Source: Candidatus Latescibacterota bacterium | Lineage (GTDB): Bacteria > Latescibacterota > UBA2968 > UBA8231 | Direction: 5' to 3' | DNA length: 64,000 nt | NCBI GenBank assembly: GCA_022819745.1 | Contig: JAJEGS010000054.1 | Coordinates: 1-64,000 of the forward strand | Shown here: positions 28,283-37,654 of the stretch, one piece after another | How the letters are laid out: the number at the start of each line of letters is the position of its first letter | Numbering within the stretch: the stretch's first letter is position 1 | Program-made: the position numbers and the translations under genes | The notes under the pieces: generated by a model | The model's database searches: none | What the model saw: the letters and a program-made list of their open reading frames with translations, nothing else | What the model was told of the DNA's origin: nothing

Positions 28283-29702
28283 TCAAGTTTCGGCACTTTG
28301 CAAACGCCGCGAATTCTGATCAATCTGATTTAAGCTCGGAATCTCGCGTGTTGTGCCGACGCCGAGTTCCGAGAACCGACGCGCCTGCGGCAATAGTCGC
28401 CCATCGAACGAACCTACGCTGCTGTTATAGTGAGACACTGCTGTATCCAGTGCTTGTCCAACCCCTCCTAGATGCTTGGCAAAATATCGCCAGACGATCA
28501 TGTAGCTCTCTACCTAACCGTCCGATCTCATGCGCCTCATCCGTGATATTCCGCTCCTGCCAACTCATCGCCACGCACTTCAGCAACGCCACCAATGTCG
28601 AGTATGTCGCTATCACTACCTTATTCTCAAGGGCTCGTTCGATCAGTGCCGGTTCACGCTCGACTGCTGGTGCCAATGCGAATTCCGGCACGACCATCAC
28701 CACGAAGTCGGCCGTCTCTGGCAGATTGCTCCAATACTCCTTGGAGCCCAGATTCTCCGCATACGACCGCATCTGCACGGCGTGACGCTTCAGTTTCTCC
28801 TCATGTACATCGTCCGTTTTCGCTTCACCTGCTTCTTGTAGTGCTGCCAGCACGACCTTTGAGTCGAGGATGATGTCCCGGTCGTGCGGCAGATGTACGA
28901 TGAAGTCCGTACGACCACCTTTTTGGTCGCTGTCCTGCGTCGTGTAGTGAAGACCTTTCTGCAGCCCGGCAAGTTCGAGTACGCGCTCGACTTGCATTTC
29001 TCCCCATGCCCCACGCACCTGTGGCTTCGATAGTGCCGACGATAGACCACGCGCCTCGTTCGCCACTTGCTCATTAGACCGTACCAGCAACTCGATCTGT
29101 TCCTTCAGGGAAGCCGCACTTTCCACTCGAGACTTATCCAGAGTATCGATCTTCTCCGCCAACGGCTTTACCATCTGCTCCACTGCCCTTTCACGCTCTT
29201 CGAGCGTCTCCTTCGCCGTGTCCATAAACGACTTCCGCTGCTCTGACAAGACCTCCGACGACATTGCCCTAAACTCGGACGTCGAGTGTTTCACCCACTC
29301 GCCTTGTTCCTCCGCCTTCGCAAGCGCATTCTTCAGATCACTCTCTAAGCCAGCCTTTTTAGCATTCAACGACTGGAACTGATCCTGCAATTCTGTTAGC
29401 TGCTGATCAACGACTTCTTTGGCCTGCGTCGTCTTCGTCAGTAATTCCGACTCGGTCTCCAAACGCTGGGACAACTGCGCGTTGGTGATTCGTAGTTGGT
29501 CAACCTCTTCAGCTTCTTGCTGTGCGGCCTCGGCTTGTGACTCTAAGTTCTTCAGGTCGCTCTCCAGTCGAGCATTGACTGCGGCGAGTTCTGCCTTTTC
29601 GCGATTAACTGTCGAGTTTGATTTCAATGCACTAACGGCGGTCAACAGCGCGATTATCGCCAATAAGGCGACGATGACCAGCGCAATACTCACTCCATCC
29701 AT
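28283..29702 (-). pseudogene. rmuC: DNA recombination protein RmuC, frameshifted near the C-terminus
   Basis: RmuC proteins have an N-terminal membrane anchor, a long coiled coil and a PD-(D/E)XK-like nuclease core. Here a membrane segment (about 5-27), coiled coil (to about 180) and the core (GAWGEMQVERVLELAGL, GGRTDFIVHLP, DIILDSKVVL) are intact. At the A-run 28481-28484 the frame changes: the first frame ends in unrelated residues at 28425, while the next frame carries the expected FAKHLGGVGQALDTAVSHYN tail to 28283. One extra base explains it. Joined, the product is about 472 residues, the usual RmuC length. It could be a real mutation or an assembly error. Confidence 0.85.
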
Positions 29703-29797
29703 CTCGGTTTACTCCTCCTCTGCCTTGCTTTTAATGCCCACACCGCCTCATTGATATCGAGCAGCAGAGCGATTTCAATGAATTCTTTACGACTCAT
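29690..29797 (-). CDS. Possible 35-residue small protein overlapping the rmuC start
   Basis: An ATG at 29797, preceded by GAGGCG, opens a short frame (MSRKEFIEIALLLDINEA...) that ends at 29690, 13 bases inside rmuC. The rmuC ribosome-binding site (GGAGGAG) lies within it, so it could couple translation of rmuC. Residue content looks like a helical protein, but there is no recognisable family. Low confidence. Confidence 0.25.
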   Translation of the reverse strand: MSRKEFIEIALLLDINEAVWALKARQRRSKPRWME

Positions 29798-29824
29798 GTT
29801 CGCCTCATACTATGCCTTACCTCC

Positions 29825-30955
29825 CTACACCAGCTCTCCCAAAACCGCCAAGAACCGTTCCACATCCTCACTACTGTTATACAAATGCCCCGAGACCCGC
29901 ACCCGCCCGTACTCTCCCCACACCAACACCCCCCGGTCGGCGAGAGCCTCACACAACCCATGCGCGTCATCGTCCGCAAAACAGGTATTGCCCGAGCGCT
30001 GCGGCCTCACACTCGGTGAAATAACCTGCCGCCCGAGATGCTCCAGCCCGGCGCTAATTTGTTCGGACAAGTCGCGGTTGTGCTCCGCTATCCGCTCAAT
30101 CCCCACGTCCAACAGCCGTCCCAAAGCGTAGTCGAGATACAGCACCGCCACCATAGCCGGATTGCCCGGCTCCATTTTATCGGGCATCGGCTTTTCGTCG
30201 GCCTCTGGTGCGCGCACAGCCCCTTGCGCCGGCCACACCGCCAAGTTGCGCCAGCCAAAAGCCGTAGAGCGCACTTGCGCCTCGGCCCGCTGGCTCAGAT
30301 AACACGGCGCGACCCCGTGAGTCGCCAACAGCCACTTGTAACACGAACTGACGCACAAGTCGGTACACGCGGCCGGTACGGCGACCGCGCCCGCAGCGTG
30401 CGTTGCATCGACCGCCAAAAGCACGTCGCGCCCGGCAAGCCCATCCGCCAACTGCTCGACATCGAGGTTCTGCCCCGTGTAAAAGCTGACTTGACTCACG
30501 GCCAAGACCCGAGTGCGCTCATCTACTGCCGCCAACAAATCTTCCTCCCGCACCAACCAGTCGCGATGCGGCACCAGTCGCAACTCGACCCCTTGCTCGC
30601 GCACGTTGCGCCAATTGTACGCCACCGAGGGAAATTCCAAGTTGGTGGTGACCACATTGTCGCCCGGCCGCCAGTCCAAACCCCGCGCCAACCAAGCCAT
30701 ACCTTCAGCCGCCGACGGCGTAAAGGCGATCCGCGCGGAGGAAACGTCCCATAGCTGCCCCATGCGCTGGCGGCAGCGCTCGCCACGAGAGTAGATGGCA
30801 CGACGACCGCGGTCACCGCCGCTTTTGTACTGAGCAAATTCCGCGTACACCTCACTCTGCCCTTTTAGCCAAGGAGCTTCGCCCCCCGTGCAGAGATGAG
30901 TCACTGCGTCGAGCCCGACGAAATCCGCGGGCGGAATGAGGCTTTCGCTTTTCAT
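29825..30955 (-). CDS. Class V aminotransferase (cysteine-desulfurase-like fold)
   Basis: PLP-dependent enzyme of fold type I. The PLP lysine lies in SSCYKWLLATHG, preceded by the cofactor-binding aspartate in LLAVDATHAAGAV. I chose the ATG at 30955 (MKSESLIPPADF), which has an AGGA box; the frame also extends to an ATG at 31033. Family members include isopenicillin-N-epimerase-like and kynureninase-like enzymes, and the substrate cannot be told from sequence. It follows recG on the same strand after about 100 bp. Confidence 0.85.
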   Translation of the reverse strand: MKSESLIPPADFVGLDAVTHLCTGGEAPWLKGQSEVYAEFAQYKSGGDRGRRAIYSRGERCRQRMGQLWDVSSARIAFTPSAAEGMAWLARGLDWRPGDNVVTTNLEFPSVAYNWRNVREQGVELRLVPHRDWLVREEDLLAAVDERTRVLAVSQVSFYTGQNLDVEQLADGLAGRDVLLAVDATHAAGAVAVPAACTDLCVSSCYKWLLATHGVAPCYLSQRAEAQVRSTAFGWRNLAVWPAQGAVRAPEADEKPMPDKMEPGNPAMVAVLYLDYALGRLLDVGIERIAEHNRDLSEQISAGLEHLGRQVISPSVRPQRSGNTCFADDDAHGLCEALADRGVLVWGEYGRVRVSGHLYNSSEDVERFLAVLGELV

Positions 30956-31055
30956 ATGGCTATCCTGAATGAGTTGAACGATTCGAGCGACGGCTTGTCT
31001 TGGCAATACCGTTCTGCGTCCATCTGCGTCCATCTGCGGATTACTATAGCATATC

Positions 31056-33059
31056 CTATTCGCTATCTACAATCCGCATGGCTTCTTCCCGCGCGCTTTG
31101 CAGCAAGGCCCCGTCGGCAATCAAATCTGCCGCCTTAAAGGTGGGCATCCCGGCTTGGCGCACGCCAAAGAACTCGCCGGGACCGCGCAGTTGCAAATCC
31201 TTTTCCGCAATCTCAAAGCCATCTTGGGTGCGCTCCATAGTCTGGAGCCGCTCGCGCGAATCCGCCAACTCGGCCCCAGCGGGAGCGTAGCTGATGAGGA
31301 TGCAAAACGACTGCTCGCCACCGCGTCCCACGCGGCCGCGCAACTGGTGCAACTGGGCCAAGCCAAAGCGCTCGGCGTGTTCGATGATCATCACTGTGGC
31401 GTTGGGCACATCCACGCCGACCTCGACGACCGTGGTGCAGACCAAGACTTGGACCCGATTCTGGTTAAAATCCTCCATGACCGCGGCCTTTTCTTCGGCG
31501 GCCATGCGCCCGTGCAGCAAGGCCACCGCAAATTCGGCCAACGGGCCGTGGCTCAATTCGTCGTAGGCTTCGACTGCGGATTTGTAATCCATCTTTTCCG
31601 ACTCTTCAATCAGCGGATAAACCACGTACACTTGCCGCCCCTGGCGCACCTGATCGCCAGCAAACTCAAAGATCGCCTCGCGGCGGTCGTTGCCGCGCAG
31701 GGCCGTGCGGATCGGCTTGCGCCCAGGGGGCAACTCGTCAATAATCGACACGTCTAGCTCGCCGTACAGGGTCAAAGCTAGGGTGCGCGGGATCGGCGTG
31801 GCCGTCATCACCAGCAAATCGGGTTTCACGCCCTTCTTGTAGAGCGCACCACGCTGCACGACCCCAAAGCGATGCTGCTCGTCGATGACCGCCAGTCCCA
31901 AGCAGGCAAATTGCACCTGCTCCTGAATTAGCGCGTGGGTGCCCACCACAATGTGGGCCGCGCCGCTTTCAATGGCCGTCAACAACTCCTGCCGGAGTGC
32001 CTTGCGCTGGGCACCTTTGAGGAAGACCACCGTCAAGCCGAGCGGCTCGACGAGTGCCTGGATGTTGAAAAAGTGCTGCTCGGCGAGGATCTCGGTCGGG
32101 GCCATCATCGCCGCTTGATAGCCTTTCTCCACGGCTGTCAGCATCGCGCTCAGGCCCACTAGGGTCTTGCCCGAGCCAACGTCGCCTTGGACGAGGCGAT
32201 TCATAACTTGGGGACGCTGCATCTGCGCGACGATCTCGGCGACAACCTGGAGTTGAGCGCGAGTCGGGGCAAACGGCAGCGAATCCCACAGGGCCGGCAC
32301 TAGTTTCTCGCTCGGTGCAAAGGCGATGCCGTCGGCCTGCTCGCGGTTTTTTTTGCGCCGCCGCGCCAAGCGCAGTTGGAAGGAAAAAAGCTCGCCAAAA
32401 GCCAAGCGCTGCCGCGCACGCTCCGCCTCGGCAAGGCTGGCGGGAAAATGCACTTGGCGCAGACTAGTGCCCAACTCTGCAAGATCCAAGCGCTGCCGCA
32501 AGGCTGTGGGCAGATCGTCTTCGATCCGCTCGGCAAAGGTATCCAGTGCCTCGCTTATCAAGCGGCGAAACCCCCGGCTGCGCAGGCCGCGTTCCTTCAT
32601 ATCGGCACTGGTCGTATAGAGCGGCACGACTACGCCCGTGTGGAGCCGCTCCTCCCCGTGTATGAATTCGTACTCGGGATGGACCATCTGCCGCCGCCCC
32701 TGGAACAGATCGACCTTACCACTTATGGCTAGCTCGTCGCCGACGGCAAAGTTGCGCTGCAAGTAGCGCCCCCCCTGAAAAAAGGTACAGGTGATATCGT
32801 CGGTCTCGTCGGCAACCACCATCACGAAGCGGGGCCGCGGCCCGGGAATGAAGCGCGTCTGGCGCACCTGGCCGATGAGGGTCACTTCTTGGCCGATTGG
32901 TGCCCGGGCCATGGGCAAAATCTGCGAGCGGTCGAGGTAGCGGCGCGGCAGGTAGTACAACAAATCGCCCAGCGTCAGGATTTCTACATCTCTGAGCGCA
33001 GACGCGCGTTTGGCCCCTACACCTTTGACTTTTTCAATGGGGATGGACAGAATTTCCAT
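31056..33059 (-). CDS. recG: ATP-dependent DNA helicase RecG
   Basis: RecG reverses stalled replication forks and branch-migrates Holliday junctions. The N-terminal wedge/OB domain begins VKGVGAKRASAL and includes DLLYYLPRRYLDRS. The helicase core has Walker A QGDVGSGKTLVGL, the DEQH box in VIDEQHRFGV, MTATPIPRTL, and motif VI QLRGRVGRG. Length 667 is close to the usual ~690. Confidence 0.96.
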   Translation of the reverse strand: MEILSIPIEKVKGVGAKRASALRDVEILTLGDLLYYLPRRYLDRSQILPMARAPIGQEVTLIGQVRQTRFIPGPRPRFVMVVADETDDITCTFFQGGRYLQRNFAVGDELAISGKVDLFQGRRQMVHPEYEFIHGEERLHTGVVVPLYTTSADMKERGLRSRGFRRLISEALDTFAERIEDDLPTALRQRLDLAELGTSLRQVHFPASLAEAERARQRLAFGELFSFQLRLARRRKKNREQADGIAFAPSEKLVPALWDSLPFAPTRAQLQVVAEIVAQMQRPQVMNRLVQGDVGSGKTLVGLSAMLTAVEKGYQAAMMAPTEILAEQHFFNIQALVEPLGLTVVFLKGAQRKALRQELLTAIESGAAHIVVGTHALIQEQVQFACLGLAVIDEQHRFGVVQRGALYKKGVKPDLLVMTATPIPRTLALTLYGELDVSIIDELPPGRKPIRTALRGNDRREAIFEFAGDQVRQGRQVYVVYPLIEESEKMDYKSAVEAYDELSHGPLAEFAVALLHGRMAAEEKAAVMEDFNQNRVQVLVCTTVVEVGVDVPNATVMIIEHAERFGLAQLHQLRGRVGRGGEQSFCILISYAPAGAELADSRERLQTMERTQDGFEIAEKDLQLRGPGEFFGVRQAGMPTFKAADLIADGALLQSAREEAMRIVDSE

Positions 33060-33115
33060 GGTTGACCATGCGTTGACGTACCTGAGCCGCAGCCTATCTT
33101 TGGCCGCATATTGCC

Positions 33116-33589
33116 ATGCCCAAGTCCACTGCTTTTGCTCACTATCTAATGGGGCACGCGCCGTTTAGCCGCCCGTCCTTCTTCTACGCTTATGTTGGGA
33201 TGTGGCTCCACCTGCTCATTAGCACGGGCCTCTTAGCGCTCTCTGGAGCACGCGACTGGTTGTCGATCTTCGCGGCGCTGGTCGTTGGCTCGTTTTGCGC
33301 GGGACTCGCACTCTACGGTTTGCTGACGAAGACGCGCCGCCTGCTGCTCAACATTGGTGCCTATGCCGCTAGCATCGCCCGTGCGTTCTCGACCGATCCT
33401 GTAGTCATTACCTGCTTCATCGCGGGCCTCATCGCCGCGCTCGTTTCCAGCTACAGCATCTTGGCGGCTGAATACGGCCACTATCAGCGCGAGTGCCACC
33501 GCCAGCCCGTGCCGCTTCCTGCCTCCGTGGCTTTTCTGCTAGGCGCGGTCATCGTCCTCCTCTGCACCTACGGCCTCTTAGCAAGCTAG
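33116..33589 (+). CDS. Small integral membrane protein, unknown function
   Basis: A 157-residue protein with about four hydrophobic segments (roughly 25-45, 48-68, 95-115 and 133-155). No family motif recognised. No clear Shine-Dalgarno is visible. Its TAG stop lies within CTAG, which is also the mraY stop on the other strand, so the two genes converge with a 4-bp overlap. Could be a conserved lineage-specific gene; moderate support from its GC-rich codon use and length. Confidence 0.6.
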   Translation: MPKSTAFAHYLMGHAPFSRPSFFYAYVGMWLHLLISTGLLALSGARDWLSIFAALVVGSFCAGLALYGLLTKTRRLLLNIGAYAASIARAFSTDPVVITCFIAGLIAALVSSYSILAAEYGHYQRECHRQPVPLPASVAFLLGAVIVLLCTYGLLAS

Positions 33590-34692
33590 CGGATCTTGAG
33601 TGTCGCCAAGCCGCACAGTGCCAAAATGCCAGCCACGATCCAGAAGCGAATGACGATCTTGGTGTCGGCCAAGCCGCGCTGTTGGAAGTGGTGGTGAATT
33701 GGCGAGCGGGTGAAAAAGCGCCGCCCCAACCACCGGATGCCGATCTTTTCCTGTATCACCACCGACAAGGTCTCGCCGACGAAGATCCCCCCGACGATTA
33801 GGAAGAGGAACTCCTGTTTGACCAAGACGGCGACCGTGCCCAACAAGCCGCCTAGCGCCATGGATCCGGTATCGCCCATGATGACGTTGGCCGGATAGGA
33901 ATTGAACCACAAAAAGCCGAGGCAGGCCCCAAAGACGATGGAGCAGATTATGGCGACTTCCCCCACGCCCGGCATAAAGGGAAAGATCAGAAACTCCGCG
34001 ATCTCAGCGTGGCTGGACACGTAAGCGAACACCCCGAAGACGGCCACGACAAAAGCAGTCGGCACAATAGCCAAGCCGTCAATCCCGTCGGCGAGATTGA
34101 CCGAGTTGGAGATGGCCGTCACCGTAAAGGCGATAAAAGGCACATAGCCCCACGAAAGATCGAGCACCGGATTTTTGAAAAAGGGCAGATAAAGCTGGGT
34201 CGCCAAACCCGCCGACTCGGCTGGGAGAGCTTGCGTGACGTACGCGGTGCCAAACGCCATCCCAAAGGCTACTTGCAGCGCCAACTTGGCCTTCTCGGAC
34301 AGCCCGCGGTCGCTAGAGCGATAGCGCACCTTGAGGAAGTCGTCAATCCAGCCAAGCGCGGCAAACCAGACAATCGCACCCACGCAGAACAGCACGAAGA
34401 GGCTGTGCAGCTTACACCACAAGCCGACGCTGATCAAGATCGCGGCGACGATTAGGCCACCACCGTAGGTTTTGGCTTGGTTGCTAGCCGCTGCAAAATT
34501 GAGATAGTCGCGGGGCATATCGCGGTGCCCTCGACCGTAGAAGTAGAGGATGACCCGCCCACCGCAGAGAATGGTGAAGATCAACGAGGTGATCGCACCG
34601 CAGAGCGCGCGAAAGATGATCGAATCGACCAAGCGCAAAAACGACAAAGCCTCGACAGCATCTTGCAGGTAAATTCCGAGGTAGTAGATCAT
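33586..34692 (-). CDS. mraY: Phospho-N-acetylmuramoyl-pentapeptide-transferase MraY
   Basis: Integral membrane enzyme that transfers phospho-MurNAc-pentapeptide to undecaprenyl phosphate, forming lipid I. About ten membrane segments carry the MraY motifs: AKTYGGGLIV, the acidic ALGWIDDFLK, NLADGIDGLAI and the histidine-rich RSPIHHHFQQ. At 368 residues it is normal length. It overlaps the murG stop by 4 bp (ATGA), so lipid I and lipid II synthesis are translated together. Confidence 0.95.
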   Translation of the reverse strand: MIYYLGIYLQDAVEALSFLRLVDSIIFRALCGAITSLIFTILCGGRVILYFYGRGHRDMPRDYLNFAAASNQAKTYGGGLIVAAILISVGLWCKLHSLFVLFCVGAIVWFAALGWIDDFLKVRYRSSDRGLSEKAKLALQVAFGMAFGTAYVTQALPAESAGLATQLYLPFFKNPVLDLSWGYVPFIAFTVTAISNSVNLADGIDGLAIVPTAFVVAVFGVFAYVSSHAEIAEFLIFPFMPGVGEVAIICSIVFGACLGFLWFNSYPANVIMGDTGSMALGGLLGTVAVLVKQEFLFLIVGGIFVGETLSVVIQEKIGIRWLGRRFFTRSPIHHHFQQRGLADTKIVIRFWIVAGILALCGLATLKIR

Positions 34693-36704
34693 CGCTGCGA
34701 AGCGGCTAGGGGCTGGTCGGCGCGCACGAGATCGGCCAATTGGCGCAGGTGCGTACCGAGGGGAAACTCCGGCTTGAAATAAGGCATCGAAATCAAAACT
34801 TGGTCGAGATCGCGCTCCAATTGAGTTGGCTCCAAAACGCCGCGCTGCAAAAATTCGATCAACACCAGCACGACCTGCTCGCGAATCTGCCAGTTCGAGT
34901 GCAGATAAAAGCGACGCAGCCGCGCTAACAGGTCGGGATTGCGACTTATTTTCCCGAGGGCACTCAGAGCTTGGACGATCACTTCTGGCGAGCTATCGTC
35001 AAGGGCCGCAAAGAGCGAGCTTTCGATATCACCATCAACGGCAAACAACTCGCCGAGGGCCCGCGCCGCCCACGCCCGCACCTCAAAGTAGGGATCTGCC
35101 CCTAACGCGTTCAGCAGCGCGGCCCGGGTCTGAGCGTCGGTCGCTCCCAAGCCGCGCAGGCCGTGTTCGACGACATTGCGGCGTATAATGCCTCCGTGGC
35201 GAAAGTCGCCGCCGCAAAGACGGTGCATCCACCCGGTCGGGGTGCGGTCGGTGAGAATGTGCAGCAGCAAGGGCAGCCGCTCTTGGTAGTCTAAGACCGC
35301 AACGAGCTTGATGCCCACATTGCGCCGCCCCAGCGGGATTTCACACCAACCCTCAGACGTGAGCAGGCGATCGGCTTGATAGCGCAGATAGGCCAGTTCA
35401 CCGCGCTCCATTGCCGCCACGCCGCCTACCTCTTTGACCCGCGCTTGCACCCAGCGCAGCAAGGCGTTGGGTTCAGTCGGCAAGCCGCTTTTTTTGACCG
35501 GGGCCGACTCCAATCGCAACGGTGGCGGTTCCTGCCCTGCAATGAGGCTGTCCAGCTCAGCCGTAATCAGTTCAAGGCTGTTAGTTTTGGGCATGGTCTT
35601 GGCGGCCGCGCTCATGGCCTGCAACCGCTCCTCGTCGGCGCACAACGCCAGCACCTGCTGCGCCAATTTCTCGCCATCCAGTCCGCTGTGGATGCAGGCA
35701 TTGTCCCAAAACGCTTCCTGATAAAGTACCTGAGCAGCCCCTATCCGCTCCATCTCCCGCGCGTTCAGCGCCTGATGGTCTTCGGCCGATGTCGGCAGCG
35801 GCACAATCAGCGTGGGGGTCCCACTAACTGCCATCTCGGTGAGGGTTCCTGCGCCCGACCGGCAAATGACCAGATCTGCTACCGCGATCAGATCAGCGAT
35901 CTCATCCGCGTAATCGAGGCGTCGATACCAGTCGCCTTCGCCCTCTATCCCCACCTCAGTTAAAGCGGCCTCAGTATCCGCCACGGCGTCGTAATCCGAC
36001 CCCTTGTAGCGACCTGTGACGTGGATGACCACCAGCCCGGCCGCTTGCCAGTGGGGCAAGGCTTCGAGCACGGCCTCATTGATGGCCCTAGCACCACCCG
36101 ACCCACCAAAGGCGAGTACGACCTTGCGGCCTTGGTCAATGCCCAATTTTTCCCGCGCGGCCTGCCGATCAAGATTCAAAAAAGAGCGGCGCACCGGATA
36201 GCCGACCACGGCCACTTTCTCCGCGTCAAACCAGCGACCCGCCTGCTCAAACGCCACCCCGATTCGCTGCGCTAGCCGTCCAGTAACTTGGTTCAAAAGC
36301 CCAGGATAGGCATTCGGCTCGTAGATAAAGACGCGGGCACGAGAAAGGCCGACCTTGGCCAGCACACCGTGCGCGAAGAGGACCGGCGCGCTGACGAAAC
36401 CGCCCGTACTGATGATAATTTGCGGCCGATAGCGCAAGAGGATGAGCGCCCCTTGGATGACCCCGATCGCGAGCGAGATGGCAAATCGCAGCAGGGGCAC
36501 AAGGGAGCGAGTGCGCGGGAAGGAACGTGCTCGCACAAAGCGGATGCGGTATCCCTGATCGGGCACGACCCAAGCATCCAGCCTGTCTCGATGGCCCACG
36601 TAGAGGAATTCAGCGTCTGCTCGCGTCTGCCGAATTTCGTTGGCAATGGCCAAGGCCGGATACACGTGGCCACCTGTGCCGCCACCAGTGAGCAAGTACT
36701 TCAT
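34689..36704 (-). CDS. murG: MurG glycosyltransferase fused to a C-terminal HEAT-repeat domain
   Basis: MurG adds GlcNAc to lipid I, giving lipid II on the inner membrane face. Residues 1 to about 390 have the full family: GGGTGGHVYPALA near the start, a central GGSGGARAIN and CRSGAGTLTEMAVSGTP. Standard MurG ends near 360. Here a further ~280 residues follow: a linker, a region around GWCEIPLGRRNVGIKL, then HEAT-like alpha repeats from about 500 (NALGADPYFEVRAWAARALGEL; SSPEVIVQALSALGKI). I see no frameshift; the fusion is one continuous frame. The HEAT part may recruit cell-wall or division partners. Confidence 0.9.
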   Translation of the reverse strand: MKYLLTGGGTGGHVYPALAIANEIRQTRADAEFLYVGHRDRLDAWVVPDQGYRIRFVRARSFPRTRSLVPLLRFAISLAIGVIQGALILLRYRPQIIISTGGFVSAPVLFAHGVLAKVGLSRARVFIYEPNAYPGLLNQVTGRLAQRIGVAFEQAGRWFDAEKVAVVGYPVRRSFLNLDRQAAREKLGIDQGRKVVLAFGGSGGARAINEAVLEALPHWQAAGLVVIHVTGRYKGSDYDAVADTEAALTEVGIEGEGDWYRRLDYADEIADLIAVADLVICRSGAGTLTEMAVSGTPTLIVPLPTSAEDHQALNAREMERIGAAQVLYQEAFWDNACIHSGLDGEKLAQQVLALCADEERLQAMSAAAKTMPKTNSLELITAELDSLIAGQEPPPLRLESAPVKKSGLPTEPNALLRWVQARVKEVGGVAAMERGELAYLRYQADRLLTSEGWCEIPLGRRNVGIKLVAVLDYQERLPLLLHILTDRTPTGWMHRLCGGDFRHGGIIRRNVVEHGLRGLGATDAQTRAALLNALGADPYFEVRAWAARALGELFAVDGDIESSLFAALDDSSPEVIVQALSALGKISRNPDLLARLRRFYLHSNWQIREQVVLVLIEFLQRGVLEPTQLERDLDQVLISMPYFKPEFPLGTHLRQLADLVRADQPLAASQR

Positions 36705-36813
36705 TAATTTTTAATTAAAGTAAGGCCGTTTAGACCAGTAGAAGCGATCCCCGCCTGTATTCCAGAAGGGCCTATCTTCCTAATATATAGGCTGTTAGGC
36801 TGGGTGTCTAACC

Positions 36814-37575
36814 CTATTGGTAGGACTCGGTGCGGTCGCCGCCGTTGACGCTTATGTGCTGCCCCGTCACATAGCTCGCCGGCGGCGACACCAGAAAGAC
36901 CACGACCGCAGCCACCTCTTCGGGACCACCGGCTCGACGCATGGGAATGCTGCTGAGAAATTGCTCCCGCACCTCTGGCGTCCGCCGCGCCAGCGCCCCA
37001 CTCCCCATTCCCGCGTCGATGATCCCCGGCGACACCACATTGACGCGGACGCCGTGCTCGGCTTCCTCTTTCGACAGCACCTTCGTCAAGGCCACGACCC
37101 CGGCCTTGGTGGTCGCATACGCGGCCGCACCGCCCGGCAGGGTGTTGACCACATTCGAGGCAATGTTGATGACTGATCCGCCGCCTTGCTCACGCATCCG
37201 TGGCAGAGCGGCCTTGCACATGTAGAGGACGCTATTGAGGTTGACATCGAGCACTCGGTGCCAGTCCGCCAGCGCCATATCGGCCACGAACTGCCCGCCG
37301 ATAGTGATGCCAGCGTTATTAACCAAAATATCCAACCCACCCAATTCTCCAACCACGCGCTCAACCAGCGACTGGGCAGCGTCCGCCTCGGTTATATCGG
37401 CTTCAAAAGCAACTCCACCCAGCTCGGTGGCGAGCGCATGGGCAGCGTCCTTCTGCGTGCGGTAATGCAGGGCGACCGTCGCGCCTTCGGCGGCCAAAGA
37501 GCGGCATATCGCTTGGCCAATGCCGCCAGCCGCGCCGGTTACTAAGGCGATGCGACCGTGGAGCGGTGTGCTCAT
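36814..37575 (-). CDS. Short-chain dehydrogenase/reductase
   Basis: Classical SDR of 253 residues: TGAAGGIGQAIC cofactor motif, LVNNAGITIGG, YATTK active site and a C-terminal HISVNGG. Similar in type to 3-oxoacyl-ACP reductases but sits apart from fatty-acid genes. It is 80 bp ahead of nothing obvious and 79 bp downstream of the HAD hydrolase gene on the same strand; co-expression with HAD, aldo/keto reductase and HisC-like genes is possible. Confidence 0.85.
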   Translation of the reverse strand: MSTPLHGRIALVTGAAGGIGQAICRSLAAEGATVALHYRTQKDAAHALATELGGVAFEADITEADAAQSLVERVVGELGGLDILVNNAGITIGGQFVADMALADWHRVLDVNLNSVLYMCKAALPRMREQGGGSVINIASNVVNTLPGGAAAYATTKAGVVALTKVLSKEEAEHGVRVNVVSPGIIDAGMGSGALARRTPEVREQFLSSIPMRRAGGPEEVAAVVVFLVSPPASYVTGQHISVNGGDRTESYQ

Positions 37576-37654
37576 GGGGGTTTGATCTCCGACAAAAGGA
37601 TTCCCAAGAAATTAGCGGCGCATACCGCTGGCGTCCACACGCCGCTGAGCGAAT

